A DNA stretch of 64,000 nt from an uncultured Chlorobiaceae bacterium (GCA_903895195.1 CAITSZ010000045.1:1-64000), one strand, 5' to 3'. Positions 16,970 through 25,512 are shown, numbered from the stretch's first letter. Numbers and translations: made by a program. Notes: generated by a model from the letters alone, not told the origin.

Positions 16970-17646
16970 GATATGCCTCCATCAAAAAAAACAGCATCCT
17001 GCTTCTGTAAATATTTTACAGCCAATGCGGTCACAATCACTTCCACCCATCCGATGAAAAGAAGATGACCAAAAAGCATTGCGGGCACGGCAACATTGAG
17101 ACCATAAGGGCAGTACAACGCCTGACCATTTGCCGTATGATAGAGCAGAGGTTGGAGCCCGAATTCGATACCGGCAAAGAGAGCTGCCGCACAAATGCCC
17201 GCGTAGGCCCCTGCGCCGGCTCCAATTATACGCCGGGTTGAGCCTGCCGGGCTTCCGGAGCTGATGATTTTATAAACATAATAGCCGATAAAAGGAAGCA
17301 CAAAGGCCATGTTGAAACTGTTGGCCCCGATGGCTGTAATACCTCCATCGCCAAACAAGAGCGCCTGAATCACCAGGGCAACGGTAACGGCAATGCAGGC
17401 TGCCCATGGCCCTATAAGAATGGCGACAAGGACTCCACCGACTGCATGACCGCTCGAACCACCGGGGATGGGCACATTGAACATCATGATCACAAAACTG
17501 AAGGCTGCGCCAATCGCCAGATAGGGAACCTGGCGGACACTCAATGTTGTCTTTACCGCTTTGGAAGCTGCCGACCATATCGGGATCATAACGGCACCGA
17601 ATACCATGCAGGTCGCGGGGCTTAAATATCCATCAGGTATATGCAT
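16966..17646 (-). CDS. cbiM: ECF transporter substrate-capture (S) component, CbiM/NikM
   Basis: A 226-residue integral membrane protein starting MHIPDGYLSP. The N-terminal Met-His with the conserved HIPDG motif forms the metal site in the CbiM/NikM family, so this start is secure. It has about seven hydrophobic segments, with IPIPGGSSGHAVGG and LIQALLFGDGGITAIGAN as further family signatures. It heads the cbiMNQO-like operon. A 21-bp palindrome lies 64 bases upstream, and no cobalamin riboswitch B12 box is visible, so regulation is more likely by a DNA-binding metalloregulator. Confidence 0.9.
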   Translation of the reverse strand: MHIPDGYLSPATCMVFGAVMIPIWSAASKAVKTTLSVRQVPYLAIGAAFSFVIMMFNVPIPGGSSGHAVGGVLVAILIGPWAACIAVTVALVIQALLFGDGGITAIGANSFNMAFVLPFIGYYVYKIISSGSPAGSTRRIIGAGAGAYAGICAAALFAGIEFGLQPLLYHTANGQALYCPYGLNVAVPAMLFGHLLFIGWVEVIVTALAVKYLQKQDAVFFDGGIS

Positions 17647-17709
17647 GTACCTCCTCCCTGTTACCCTGCAGATTATTCTGAAACCCTTTTATAACAACAC
17701 ATTGTAATG

Positions 17710-17730
17710 GCACAAATTTAATATTTGTGC
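17710..17730 (-). promoter_or_regulatory. 21-bp palindrome upstream of cbiM, candidate metalloregulator operator
   Basis: GCACAAAT-TTAAT-ATTTGTGC: perfect 8-bp arms around a 5-base A/T centre, 64 bases before the cbiM start. Its size and symmetry fit a dimeric repressor site (NikR, Fur/Nur or ArsR family). A transcript hairpin is the alternative, but no T-run follows on the reverse strand. Confidence 0.5.
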
Positions 17731-17931
17731 TACGTTATTTCAAAAAAAATTACAGGCGCGATGAGAAATTCAGTCACGATTGGTTATTCGTTTCAGTAAC
17801 GCGGGACAAGTACCGATTTTTTGTTCTCCATTGGTAAAGACCATATATTCACCTTTGAGCTGCGTCACAGGAGATAGCCGGCTAACGTATTGAATTACTA
17901 CAATCCCATCAACTTCAGTTACGAGTATCCA

Positions 17932-18465
17932 ATGAACAATTCTGTACGGATTCTTTTTGCAGCGATAATCGCCATAATGCTTACAGGTAATACAGCAAGC
18001 GCTAATGCCGCAGATGATGCCAAAAGCTTTTTTTCAAGTGCTGAAGTGAAATTCGGGACTAATGATTTTAAGGGTGCGATTGCCGACTACACAAAAGCCA
18101 TTGAGCTTGACCCGAAATTTGCCGATGCATACAACAGCAGGGCAGCTGCAAAATACAGCTCCGGAGAGAAACAGGGCGCTCTGGCTGACTTTACAAAGTC
18201 TATTGAAATCAACCCGAAATCTGCTGATACGTTCACCAACCGGGGCAGCGTAAAAACTGATTTAGGGGATGCTCAAGGGGCCGCAAGTGACTTTACCAAG
18301 GCTCTTGAGATTAACCCGTCATTTGTTCCGGCTTACATCAATCGAGCCGCGTTAAGACTTGACAGTGGAGATAAACAAGGAGCCACGGCAGACTTGATTC
18401 AGGCTGCCAGGCTTGGGAATACGGATGCTCAAGAGTGGCTGAAGAGTAATGGAGTTTCGAAGTAG
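17932..18465 (+). CDS. Exported TPR protein
   Basis: About 177 residues from the ATG at 17932, which places the signal peptide (SVRILFAAIIAIMLTGNTASANA) at the N-terminus; a TTG 42 bases upstream is less likely. Four tetratricopeptide repeats follow, each built on the pattern F..GD..GAI.DYTKAIE(L/I)(D/N)P....A...R.....G. The final segment (AARLGNTDAQEWLKSNG) is a typical TPR cap. It is a periplasmic scaffold of unknown partner. It stands alone between the metal-uptake operon and the epimerase-family gene. Confidence 0.85.
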   Translation: MNNSVRILFAAIIAIMLTGNTASANAADDAKSFFSSAEVKFGTNDFKGAIADYTKAIELDPKFADAYNSRAAAKYSSGEKQGALADFTKSIEINPKSADTFTNRGSVKTDLGDAQGAASDFTKALEINPSFVPAYINRAALRLDSGDKQGATADLIQAARLGNTDAQEWLKSNGVSK

Positions 18466-18608
18466 TGAGTGAGAGAATTGGGGTTAATTGAACATATCCT
18501 TGCATCAATTTATCTGCTGAAAAATGAGATAAAATCTTTACCTTTTCAGATGGGATGTAGTTATAAGTACTGTTAACGATTAAATCTTAAACATTCTATA
18601 ACCTCATC

Positions 18609-19613
18609 ATGACAGTTGCACTGGTTACAGGAGCATCGGGGTTCATCGGATCGCATCTGGTGAAGCGCTGCATGCAGCAAGGATACAGAGTGAAGGCTCT
18701 TGTCAGGAAAGGAAATGCCTCAATTGCCGGGCTTAAACTGGAGGGCGTGGAGGTAGTTGAAGGCGACATTCGTCAGGCCGAAGCAGTTAACAGGGCGGTA
18801 AATGGAGCTGATCTGGTGTTTCATTCAGCGGCCCTAACGTCGGATTGGGGATCTCTCAAGGATTTCAGGGATATCAATATCGGCGGCACAAGGAACATCT
18901 GCGAAGCAGTACTCCAGTATAAGGTTAAGCGCTTGGTTCACATAAGTACCTATGAATCATTCGATCATTCCAGGCTTGAGCTGGTCAATGAAAAAACTCC
19001 CTATTCCAGCCGAAACCAGTCATATCCCGATACCAAAATCAAGGGGAATGAGGTAGTCTGGGAGCATATAGCACAGGGAATGCCTGCATCCATTGTTTAC
19101 CCTGTCTGGGTCTATGGTACTGGGGATCGCACGCTATTTCCCCTGCTTGCCGATGGTATCCGACGCCGCCAGTTCTTTTACTGGTCACATCATGCCCCTA
19201 TAAGCCTGGTCTATATTGATAACCTTATTGATCTCCTGATGCTTGCGGCAGAGCACCCCTGTGCTGAGGGAGAAGATTTCCTTGCCTATGATGGTGAACC
19301 AATAACATTTGAAGCAGTGTGCGAACGGATAGCATCAGCGATTCATTCGCCGCCACCCTCATTGTACCTGCCTTATAACCTCGTCTATTTCCTCTCCGGA
19401 ATGTTGGAAGTGCTCTACCGGATAATCAGGAGTTCGAAGCGCCCTCTACTCACCCCTCAGGCAGTGACTCTGCTTGCCTCACATGCAGCACCGGATGCAT
19501 CAAAAGCCCGAAGGGTTCTTGGCTGGTCGCCTGGAGTAACTCAGGATGATGGTATCAATCGGACGCTGAAATGGCTGTTAAGTGTTGACCCTTTGCAGTG
19601 GAAGGTGAAGTAG
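18609..19613 (+). CDS. NAD(P)-dependent epimerase/dehydratase (extended SDR family)
   Basis: A 334-residue extended short-chain dehydrogenase. The N-terminal Rossmann motif is VTGASGFIGSHL, followed by EGDIR (cofactor adenine contact) and HSAAL. The active-site Tyr-Lys appears in a shifted YPDTKIKGNEVV (YxxxK), with an upstream HISTYES. The C-terminal half resembles 3-beta-hydroxysteroid dehydrogenase/isomerase-like members (PVWVYGTGDRTLFPLL). The substrate may be a sugar nucleotide or an isoprenoid/hopanoid lipid; the sequence does not say. It is monocistronic by spacing. Confidence 0.82.
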   Translation: MTVALVTGASGFIGSHLVKRCMQQGYRVKALVRKGNASIAGLKLEGVEVVEGDIRQAEAVNRAVNGADLVFHSAALTSDWGSLKDFRDINIGGTRNICEAVLQYKVKRLVHISTYESFDHSRLELVNEKTPYSSRNQSYPDTKIKGNEVVWEHIAQGMPASIVYPVWVYGTGDRTLFPLLADGIRRRQFFYWSHHAPISLVYIDNLIDLLMLAAEHPCAEGEDFLAYDGEPITFEAVCERIASAIHSPPPSLYLPYNLVYFLSGMLEVLYRIIRSSKRPLLTPQAVTLLASHAAPDASKARRVLGWSPGVTQDDGINRTLKWLLSVDPLQWKVK

Positions 19614-19828
19614 GGTTCGCTTTTTTCAAAAATCGACTCTGGCCCCGAAGAAACTTCCGCTGGCTCACGTCCGAGAGTGTTTGAAGGATTTTCTCCAAAT
19701 TGCGGCACGCTGATGATCATGCGAAATATATCACCTTCAATAAGCTGAGGATTCTATCCCCCTCAAGCTTACTCTTCCATATTTTTATTTCATTACATTT
19801 GAAAGAGAGTGCACTTAAATGCAAACCT

Positions 19829-20056
19829 ATGACTGACTGGCGAATAAGAATCACGTTCAATCCAGAACAATGTGTTGGTAGACCATGTGTTAGAGGGTTA
19901 CGCATAAGAGTAGTCGATGTTCTGGATTTACTGGCTGCAGGTCTTTCTTATGATGAGATTATCGAAGAACTTCCTGACCTTGAAAAAGAAGACATTGTGG
20001 CTGTACTCCAATATGCAAGTCGGAAACTGGATCATCCGGTTATTGCTGCATGTTAG
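19829..20056 (+). CDS. DUF433-family antitoxin-like protein
   Basis: A 75-residue protein from the ATG at 19829 (MTDWRIRITFNPEQC). A longer in-frame extension to 19700 has no family similarity. It follows the DUF433 pattern: NPEQCVGRPCVRGLRIRVVDVLDLLAAGLSYDEII, then a PDLEKEDIVAVLQYA winged-helix-like half. DUF433 genes normally sit beside a PIN-like DUF5615 toxin gene; no such gene follows here, where a HicB gene starts 33 bases later. It is probably an orphan antitoxin. Confidence 0.8.
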   Translation: MTDWRIRITFNPEQCVGRPCVRGLRIRVVDVLDLLAAGLSYDEIIEELPDLEKEDIVAVLQYASRKLDHPVIAAC

Positions 20057-20089
20057 GCGAAATAACCTGATGAATATATAGAGCTTACA

Positions 20090-20299
20090 ATGAGAAATTA
20101 CACGACAATTGTTGAACGCTGTACAGAGAGTGGTCTTTTTGTTGGGGTTATCCCCGGATTCCAGGGAGCACACACACAAGGGGAAACCATGGATGAACTC
20201 CATCAAAACCTTCAGGAAGTAGTCGAAATGTTGCTTGAGGATGGAGAGCCAGTGCTGGAAACAGAATTTATTGGCACTCAAATTATTGTTGTTGCCTAA
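20090..20299 (+). CDS. hicB: HicB-family antitoxin
   Basis: A 69-residue HicB-like partial RNase H fold: Y.TIVERCTESGLFVGVIPGFQGAHTQGETMDELHQNLQEVVEMLLEDGE. The short form lacks a C-terminal DNA-binding helix. In this subfamily hicA normally follows within a few bases; here only an 18-codon stub remains (20302-20358). It is therefore an antitoxin without a working toxin. Confidence 0.85.
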   Translation: MRNYTTIVERCTESGLFVGVIPGFQGAHTQGETMDELHQNLQEVVEMLLEDGEPVLETEFIGTQIIVVA

Positions 20300-20301
20300 A
20301 C

Positions 20302-20358
20302 ATGGGACATTTTCCCACGTTGCGCCTCATCCCTTGCCGCACGAAAAAGAATCAGTAA
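20302..20358 (+). pseudogene. Stub of a hicA toxin gene
   Basis: An ATG two bases after the hicB stop opens an 18-codon frame (MGHFPTLRLIPCRTKKNQ) before a stop. HicA proteins that follow this hicB type begin MG(K/N)xPxL, so the first seven residues match and the rest is gone. The double-stranded-RNA-binding-like fold and the catalytic His of HicA are absent. The reading is a truncated, inactive hicA. The short length keeps confidence moderate. Confidence 0.5.
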
Positions 20359-20368
20359 TGGCGTTTTT

Positions 20369-20638
20369 TCATGATGCTTTTGTTTCCCACTGCGATTTGC
20401 CTGTTGCCCTGAAATAAAGTGCTTCAGGATCAACATCGAAACCACAATCCCACGCAAGAGTTGGCCAGGAATCAAGATAAAAATGTGAAAACGCCTCAGG
20501 GGTCCGCAATGGCTCCGCTATTGGATATTTATAGACAAGATCACGGAGATCAACCTCTCCGGTTTCACCGGTATTGAATTTCAGAACGATCTGATAATCC
20601 TTAACATACCTTGCATCTACAATAGAAATACATTTCAT
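20369..20638 (-). CDS. DUF2442-family protein
   Basis: An 89-residue protein matching the DUF2442 layout: an N-terminal beta hairpin (VKDYQIVLKFNTGETGEVDL), a middle LRDLV, and a C-terminal TLAWDCGFDVDPEALY. The (W/V)xxGxDxxPExLY ending is the family hallmark. DUF2442 genes often lie next to DUF4160 genes in putative toxin-antitoxin pairs; no DUF4160 partner is seen. It faces the hicB remnant and precedes the restriction-modification operon. Confidence 0.8.
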   Translation of the reverse strand: MKCISIVDARYVKDYQIVLKFNTGETGEVDLRDLVYKYPIAEPLRTPEAFSHFYLDSWPTLAWDCGFDVDPEALYFRATGKSQWETKAS

Positions 20639-20702
20639 AAGCTTTTATATCAAGGAGATAAAAAGAAAAAAAGGGGTTAAACAATCCCTCAGGGGCGCAG
20701 GG

Positions 20703-21548
20703 CTATGCATTTGCACGTACCAACCTCTCAACTTCTGCCTCAAGTCCCAGTATTTCTTTAGAATTAATCGCTACTCCAATATTATTTGGTATCTGCGTTA
20801 TGGGAATAGGCATATTAGAAGTTGGTGCTGTTACTATTATTATTTCACCTGAAGCCGTATGCATTGCGCCAGCATAATGAACACCAAGAAGGCGAATTCG
20901 ATGTGTACCTAGGTAAGTATTCCCTTTGTTATCCATGTAGCCACCAATATTAGCGAGGAATACAGGAGAGCCACTTGAACCTGGAAAACTGGCTATATCT
21001 GTGAGAAACTCAGATTTTCCATTCCACGAAATATTAGCGTGTGTGGCTGTTATGCCTTTACGGATAACAGGGAGATTATTCTTTGCATCCCAAATTCCGT
21101 CTGGGTATCCGATCATAACAATATCTTCCATAGACGAATAGCTCTCGCGTTCTGCATCTATTGGAATTAAATCGGTAAGTAATGGTATATAAAAAAGTTT
21201 GGCACCAGATTCTTGTACTTGGTTTACAAGTGGCCCGATCAGAAAAGCTACCAAGTCAACGCTCGGATTTGGGTGTTTGACACACTGATTTTCAAAATTG
21301 GCAAACCGAAATAACTGATGGTTGCCAATATCTGGAAGCCCCTCTTTATTAGCCAACGTAACATGAAATGAGCCAATGTTTGCATTTGCAACGACATGCT
21401 TATTCGTTACAATAACGGGAATACATGTGTCTTCTTTTTGGAGAAAATTCATATAAAAGCCAGTTCCCGTTGAAATACTTCCATCATGCAGAGTCGTTTC
21501 AATCCTAACTGTACTGTGTGTGAGTTGCTCCATTAAACCGATGACCAT
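20703..21548 (-). CDS. Trypsin-like serine protease at the end of the type I RM operon
   Basis: A 281-residue trypsin-like protease without a signal peptide, so cytosolic. Catalytic triad: His in VTNKHVV (about residue 51), Asp in NPSVDLVAF (about 98) and Ser in FPGSSGSPVF (about 191, GxSGSP). An N-terminal STGTGFYMNF matches the first beta hairpin of HtrA-like trypsins. No PDZ domain is seen; the C-terminus is helical. It is the last gene behind hsdS on the same strand, 40 bases away. An accessory role in the defence locus is an inference from position; family and active site are clear. Confidence 0.82.
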   Translation of the reverse strand: MVIGLMEQLTHSTVRIETTLHDGSISTGTGFYMNFLQKEDTCIPVIVTNKHVVANANIGSFHVTLANKEGLPDIGNHQLFRFANFENQCVKHPNPSVDLVAFLIGPLVNQVQESGAKLFYIPLLTDLIPIDAERESYSSMEDIVMIGYPDGIWDAKNNLPVIRKGITATHANISWNGKSEFLTDIASFPGSSGSPVFLANIGGYMDNKGNTYLGTHRIRLLGVHYAGAMHTASGEIIIVTAPTSNMPIPITQIPNNIGVAINSKEILGLEAEVERLVRANA

Positions 21549-21588
21549 TATTTTTCCTTATGCATAACATTGATTAGACTAATCTACC

Positions 21589-22836
21589 TCATACAGGAGG
21601 GGCTACTGTTTCTTTCTGAAACAAACTTTCGGAATTACACAAAGCTGAAACCATGCTAATTGGTTCACCCTCTTGGACAAGTCGCACCCGTGATAAATCC
21701 AGTTTACCGCTGAACCCCTGTTGGCTGAGTACGCCATAGAGGTTTTCAAGTTCGGTGAGGCTTTGGATATAGTGGAATTTGATGCCTTCAACCTTTTCAA
21801 CGATATTGGCGAATTGGCTCTGAATTGATATTGCTGGACAGATTAACTGGTATGTTTGAATATCTTTAATGCTTATATGCGGCACTGTTGTTTCTGTTGG
21901 TTTGCAATGCTGAGCAAACGAGTGGTCCCTAAAGTGTTGATACAAAAAAAACTGATTCAGTCCCTTCCCTCGAAGCCTCGCTGTACGCTGTACAAGTAGT
22001 GACCCCGCCCCATATTCATTAATTATTCCAACCTTTAGGCCACTGGAAATCCACGGACGATCCATGGCAAGTACAATGTCACCAGATTCGAGTATGTACC
22101 TGTCAAGCCCTTCTTCAATTTCATTGGGCCAATAGTTACACTTGCCCCATTCAATTCGAGATGGGTCTATTATCAGTCCACCACATAGTCTCATCTGTGT
22201 CGGATCATCGACATAGCTGTCACTTTTAAATGGATACCCGGTCAGAATGTCAACTACATCTTTACAAGCCACTTTCTCCCACCCCTTCTCATTCCTGACC
22301 GGATCGCCAAACATCTCCAGAAAAACACTTTTGAGCAGTTCGTCAAGCTGTTTGAGTTGCTCGCGTCGGCGGGAAATAAGGTTTTCAACTTTGGAAAGAA
22401 GGGTTGCAATGCGGATTTGGTCGCCATACTCAAAAACAGGTATCAGAATACTTTCTAATGCATTTCGACTTATATGCGGAATCGTTGCGCCGGTAGAGGT
22501 TTTCCTCAAATAGTTAAAATTTGACTGTAAAAAAATCCCGATGAATGGGGTGTAAAATTTTGATTTATCATGTAAACGAAGACGAGAAATTGTGCTACCA
22601 ATATATCCCTGCTTTCCATACCCTATAGTGCCGGCATTAGCGCCATCCCATGCGATCAGAACATCATTTTCACAAGCAAGCACACCGCCTTGATCATCTG
22701 TCATTCTGATTAAGGTGTCGTTTCGTAAATCATCAATACCAAGCACTCTTTTTGATTGAGAAGATGGCATATCAGTAATAGTATGCTTCTTCCCTTTTGA
22801 TATCGTGATGAGAGAACCGAGTTTAATCGTTTTCAT
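21589..22836 (-). CDS. hsdS: Type I restriction-modification specificity subunit HsdS
   Basis: About 415 residues from the ATG at 22836 (MKTIKLGSL), which has a strong GGGGAGGGGAT ribosome site and overlaps the upstream gene by 14 bases. There are two target-recognition domains (about residues 1-150 and 190-355). Each is followed by a coiled-coil spacer: the first has IRIATLLSKVENLISRRREQLKQLDELLKSVFLEMFGDP, the second SQFANIVEKVEGIKFHY. The two half-repeats fix the two halves of a bipartite DNA target. It sits behind hsdM and a DUF1016 gene. Confidence 0.9.
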   Translation of the reverse strand: MKTIKLGSLITISKGKKHTITDMPSSQSKRVLGIDDLRNDTLIRMTDDQGGVLACENDVLIAWDGANAGTIGYGKQGYIGSTISRLRLHDKSKFYTPFIGIFLQSNFNYLRKTSTGATIPHISRNALESILIPVFEYGDQIRIATLLSKVENLISRRREQLKQLDELLKSVFLEMFGDPVRNEKGWEKVACKDVVDILTGYPFKSDSYVDDPTQMRLCGGLIIDPSRIEWGKCNYWPNEIEEGLDRYILESGDIVLAMDRPWISSGLKVGIINEYGAGSLLVQRTARLRGKGLNQFFLYQHFRDHSFAQHCKPTETTVPHISIKDIQTYQLICPAISIQSQFANIVEKVEGIKFHYIQSLTELENLYGVLSQQGFSGKLDLSRVRLVQEGEPISMVSALCNSESLFQKETVAPPV

Positions 22837-23854
22837 ATCCCCTCCCCTCAATCGCCTTCATCTCCCTGACCAAGTGCTCCCTGAGCACCTCTTCACTTGG
22901 CAAATAGAGCTTGTACTGACTCGCCAGTATGGTCTGGTTATCCTCCGGCAGGGAAATTTTTACGACCGCATCATTTTTGTCGGCAGCAAGCAGAATACCT
23001 ATCGTCGGATTCTCTTCGGGCAGTTTTTCGTATCGGTCATAATAGTTGACATACATCTGTAACTGTCCCAAATCCTGGTGGGTCAGCTTATGCGTCTTGA
23101 GTTCGATAATGACAAAACAACGTAAGAGGCGATTGTAAAAAACAAGATCAATAAAGAAGTCGTCGCCTTTAAGGTGGATTCTCTGTTGGCGGGCCACAAA
23201 AGTGAACCCGTTGCCCAACTCCAGCAAAAACTCCTGCAACTGGGTGATGATTGCCTGTTCCAGATCTTTTTCGTAGTAGGCGCTCTCACGTTTCAAGCCT
23301 AAAAACTCCAGAAACATGGGGTCTTTAATGATGTCGGTCGCTTTTTCGGGTTGCTGCTCGCCACGGGCAACCGAGAGCACCCGTTCTTTGTCGCTGCTTA
23401 ACAAAAGTCGCTCGTAAAGCTGGCTGTTTATCTGCCGTTCAAGTTGCCGGGCAGTCCAGTTGTTTTTGGTGGCTTCAGCGATATAATATTCTCTTTTACT
23501 TTCATCATCAATACGAATGAGATAGCGGTATTGCGTCCAATTCAATTGCGAACGCAGTGCGTTCGCAATTGGAAAGACACGATAAAATTGGCGACTAAGC
23601 TCTAATTGGCGAACAGAAAAATTTGTGCCATAATCAGGTTCCAATACCTGAGAAAGTGTTTTGATCAGATAAGCTCCGTACTCCGCCCGCTCTTTTCCCT
23701 GTTGCTCCTCTTCGAGAATGCTCTTGCCAATATTCCAGTACATGAGAACCCTGTGATGATCAACTGCACGAACAGCATTTTCCCGAGCCAGTGTAATGAT
23801 CTCTTTGATCTGCCCGATAAACTGAGGGCGAAGAGTAATTTCATTTTCTTTCAT
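22823..23854 (-). CDS. DUF1016 / PDDEXK-family nuclease (YhcG-like)
   Basis: A 343-residue YhcG/DUF1016 protein. The N-terminal DUF1016_N region has VRAVDHHRVLMYWNIGKSILEEEQQGKERAEYG and LELSRQFYRVFP. The C-terminal PD-(D/E)xK nuclease core has FFIDLVFYNRLLRCFVIIELKTHKL, where Asp and Glu-x-Lys supply the metal site, then the typical NPTIGILLAADKNDAVV. It overlaps hsdM by 4 bases and hsdS by 14, so it is translationally locked into the RM operon. Such proteins recur beside type I hsd genes; an anti-phage nuclease role is likely but not shown here. Confidence 0.88.
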   Translation of the reverse strand: MKENEITLRPQFIGQIKEIITLARENAVRAVDHHRVLMYWNIGKSILEEEQQGKERAEYGAYLIKTLSQVLEPDYGTNFSVRQLELSRQFYRVFPIANALRSQLNWTQYRYLIRIDDESKREYYIAEATKNNWTARQLERQINSQLYERLLLSSDKERVLSVARGEQQPEKATDIIKDPMFLEFLGLKRESAYYEKDLEQAIITQLQEFLLELGNGFTFVARQQRIHLKGDDFFIDLVFYNRLLRCFVIIELKTHKLTHQDLGQLQMYVNYYDRYEKLPEENPTIGILLAADKNDAVVKISLPEDNQTILASQYKLYLPSEEVLREHLVREMKAIEGRGYEND

Positions 23855-25512
23855 CCGATCATCCCCTTGAGCTCAAGCAGCTCCCTTACAATACCACTCT
23901 GAATATTTGCAAGTTCAGCATCATCAATCTCCCCCACCTCTGCTGCAATGAGTTTATCCAGAATAACCGAAGGACTTTCGTAGACAACCTCTTCAAAAAC
24001 ATCCGTTTTATAACGGGAAATCGAAAGATCATACCCACCCTCTCCTTCAATTTCTGAACGGGAAACCATAAAACACTTTTCAGTTCTATCGTAGTCGTGC
24101 TGTGCGTTTCGCTTTTTAAATTTTTCGACAATATCAAGCAGATCGCCAAACCCATCCTGCTTGCTTCGTTTATCATCCAGCGAATAGCCGTCAGACTTCA
24201 TGTCGTAGAACCAGACAAACTCTGTCGCTGGTTTGCTAACCTTGTCCAGCGGGCCCCAAACTTTGGTAAAGAGCAGAATTGAGGTTGAAACCCCAGCATA
24301 GGGTTTGAATACGCCACTCGGCATGGTGATTACCGCTTTCAGGTCGCACCGCTCCACAAGCAGTTTGCGTAAATCCTTGAATGCACCGCCGGAGCCAAAG
24401 AGCACGCCTTGCGGTACAATAACGCAGGCTGTTCCACCTTTTTTCAGCAGCCGATAGATGTTTTCGACAAACAACAGCTCAGTCTTGGTGGTGGAGAGGG
24501 TAAAGCTTTCGTTGATGTCGCCTTTGTCAATGCTGCCGGTGAAGGGAGGATTGGCCATGACTATGTCGTAGCAGGACTCTTCAGTAAAGCTCTTGCTCAG
24601 GGTGTCTTTATAGTCAATTTCAGGCTCGTCAATCCCGTGCATCATGAGGTTCATCAGACCAAGACGAACCATGGTGCTGTCGATATCGTAACCGAAAAGA
24701 GTTTTGCTCAGAATGCTTCTTGCGTGTTCAGTAAGACCCGCAGAAACGGAGGTGCGAAGAAATCCGTCTTCGTCGGGGAGAAGACTCTTGTTGCCGGCAC
24801 GAATTGCCAACTGCGTAACGATATATTGATAGGCCCCAAGCAGGAATCCCCCTGATCCACATGCGGGATCGGCAATAGTGTGCCCAAGCTGAGGCTCTAC
24901 AAGATCAGCCATCATTTTGATAATGTGGCGCGGTGTACGGAACTGGCCGTTTTTACCTGCTGAAGCAATTTCGGAGAGAAGAAATTCATAGACATCACCC
25001 TGAATATCCTGAAATGCCTGCCCTTTTTCATTCGAATCCGTTTCCATCACTTCAAAGATCTCATCAACCGTCTTAACGGCTTCAACCAGAAGCGAAGGCT
25101 TGGGAATGATGAAGACCGCATTTTTCATGTGGTGGGAAAATTTCGACTCAGCACCGTTCAGGTCTTTGAGGTAGGGAAAAACTCTGGATTGGACATGGGT
25201 GAGCATAACATCCGCCTGCATGTGTTTGAATTCACTCCAGCGAAGTGTGCTTTTGTCGATCGCATAACTCTCGGGATTTTCTTTGTCACGGTATTCGGGT
25301 GGTATCCACATCCCCTTGAATTTGGAGCTGTAGGTGTCGCCCGCCCACTCGGCACTTGCCTGCTTCTCTTTATCCTGATCGTCCATCCGCTTCATGAAAA
25401 GCAGATAGGTGATCTGTTCAATGGCGGTAAGGGGATTGGAAATGCCACCGCTCCAGAACTTGTTCCAGAGTTGGTCTATTTTTGATTTCAGTTCCGGATT
25501 GTTTTGAAGCAT
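23851..25512 (-). CDS. hsdM: Type I restriction-modification N6-adenine methyltransferase HsdM
   Basis: A 553-residue protein. The N-terminal HsdM_N helical domain has LWNKFWSGGISNPLTAIEQITYLLFMKRMDD. The methylase core has motif I DPACGSGGFLLGAYQY, catalytic motif IV VMANPPFTGS (NPPF), and GVLFGSGGAFKDLRKLLVE. It methylates adenine in the HsdS-specified site and, with HsdR, restricts unmodified DNA. A 206-base gap containing a decayed AlbA_2-like gene separates it from hsdR. Confidence 0.93.
   Translation of the reverse strand: MLQNNPELKSKIDQLWNKFWSGGISNPLTAIEQITYLLFMKRMDDQDKEKQASAEWAGDTYSSKFKGMWIPPEYRDKENPESYAIDKSTLRWSEFKHMQADVMLTHVQSRVFPYLKDLNGAESKFSHHMKNAVFIIPKPSLLVEAVKTVDEIFEVMETDSNEKGQAFQDIQGDVYEFLLSEIASAGKNGQFRTPRHIIKMMADLVEPQLGHTIADPACGSGGFLLGAYQYIVTQLAIRAGNKSLLPDEDGFLRTSVSAGLTEHARSILSKTLFGYDIDSTMVRLGLMNLMMHGIDEPEIDYKDTLSKSFTEESCYDIVMANPPFTGSIDKGDINESFTLSTTKTELLFVENIYRLLKKGGTACVIVPQGVLFGSGGAFKDLRKLLVERCDLKAVITMPSGVFKPYAGVSTSILLFTKVWGPLDKVSKPATEFVWFYDMKSDGYSLDDKRSKQDGFGDLLDIVEKFKKRNAQHDYDRTEKCFMVSRSEIEGEGGYDLSISRYKTDVFEEVVYESPSVILDKLIAAEVGEIDDAELANIQSGIVRELLELKGMIG

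Noticed and set aside
17647-17889. Cobalamin riboswitch upstream of cbiM
   Set aside because: No B12 box (GCCACTG) or matching stems on the reverse strand; only a 21-bp palindrome is seen.
19614-19828. N-terminal extension of the DUF433 gene to 19700
   Set aside because: The extra 43 residues have no similarity to the family and the ATG at 19829 gives the usual length.
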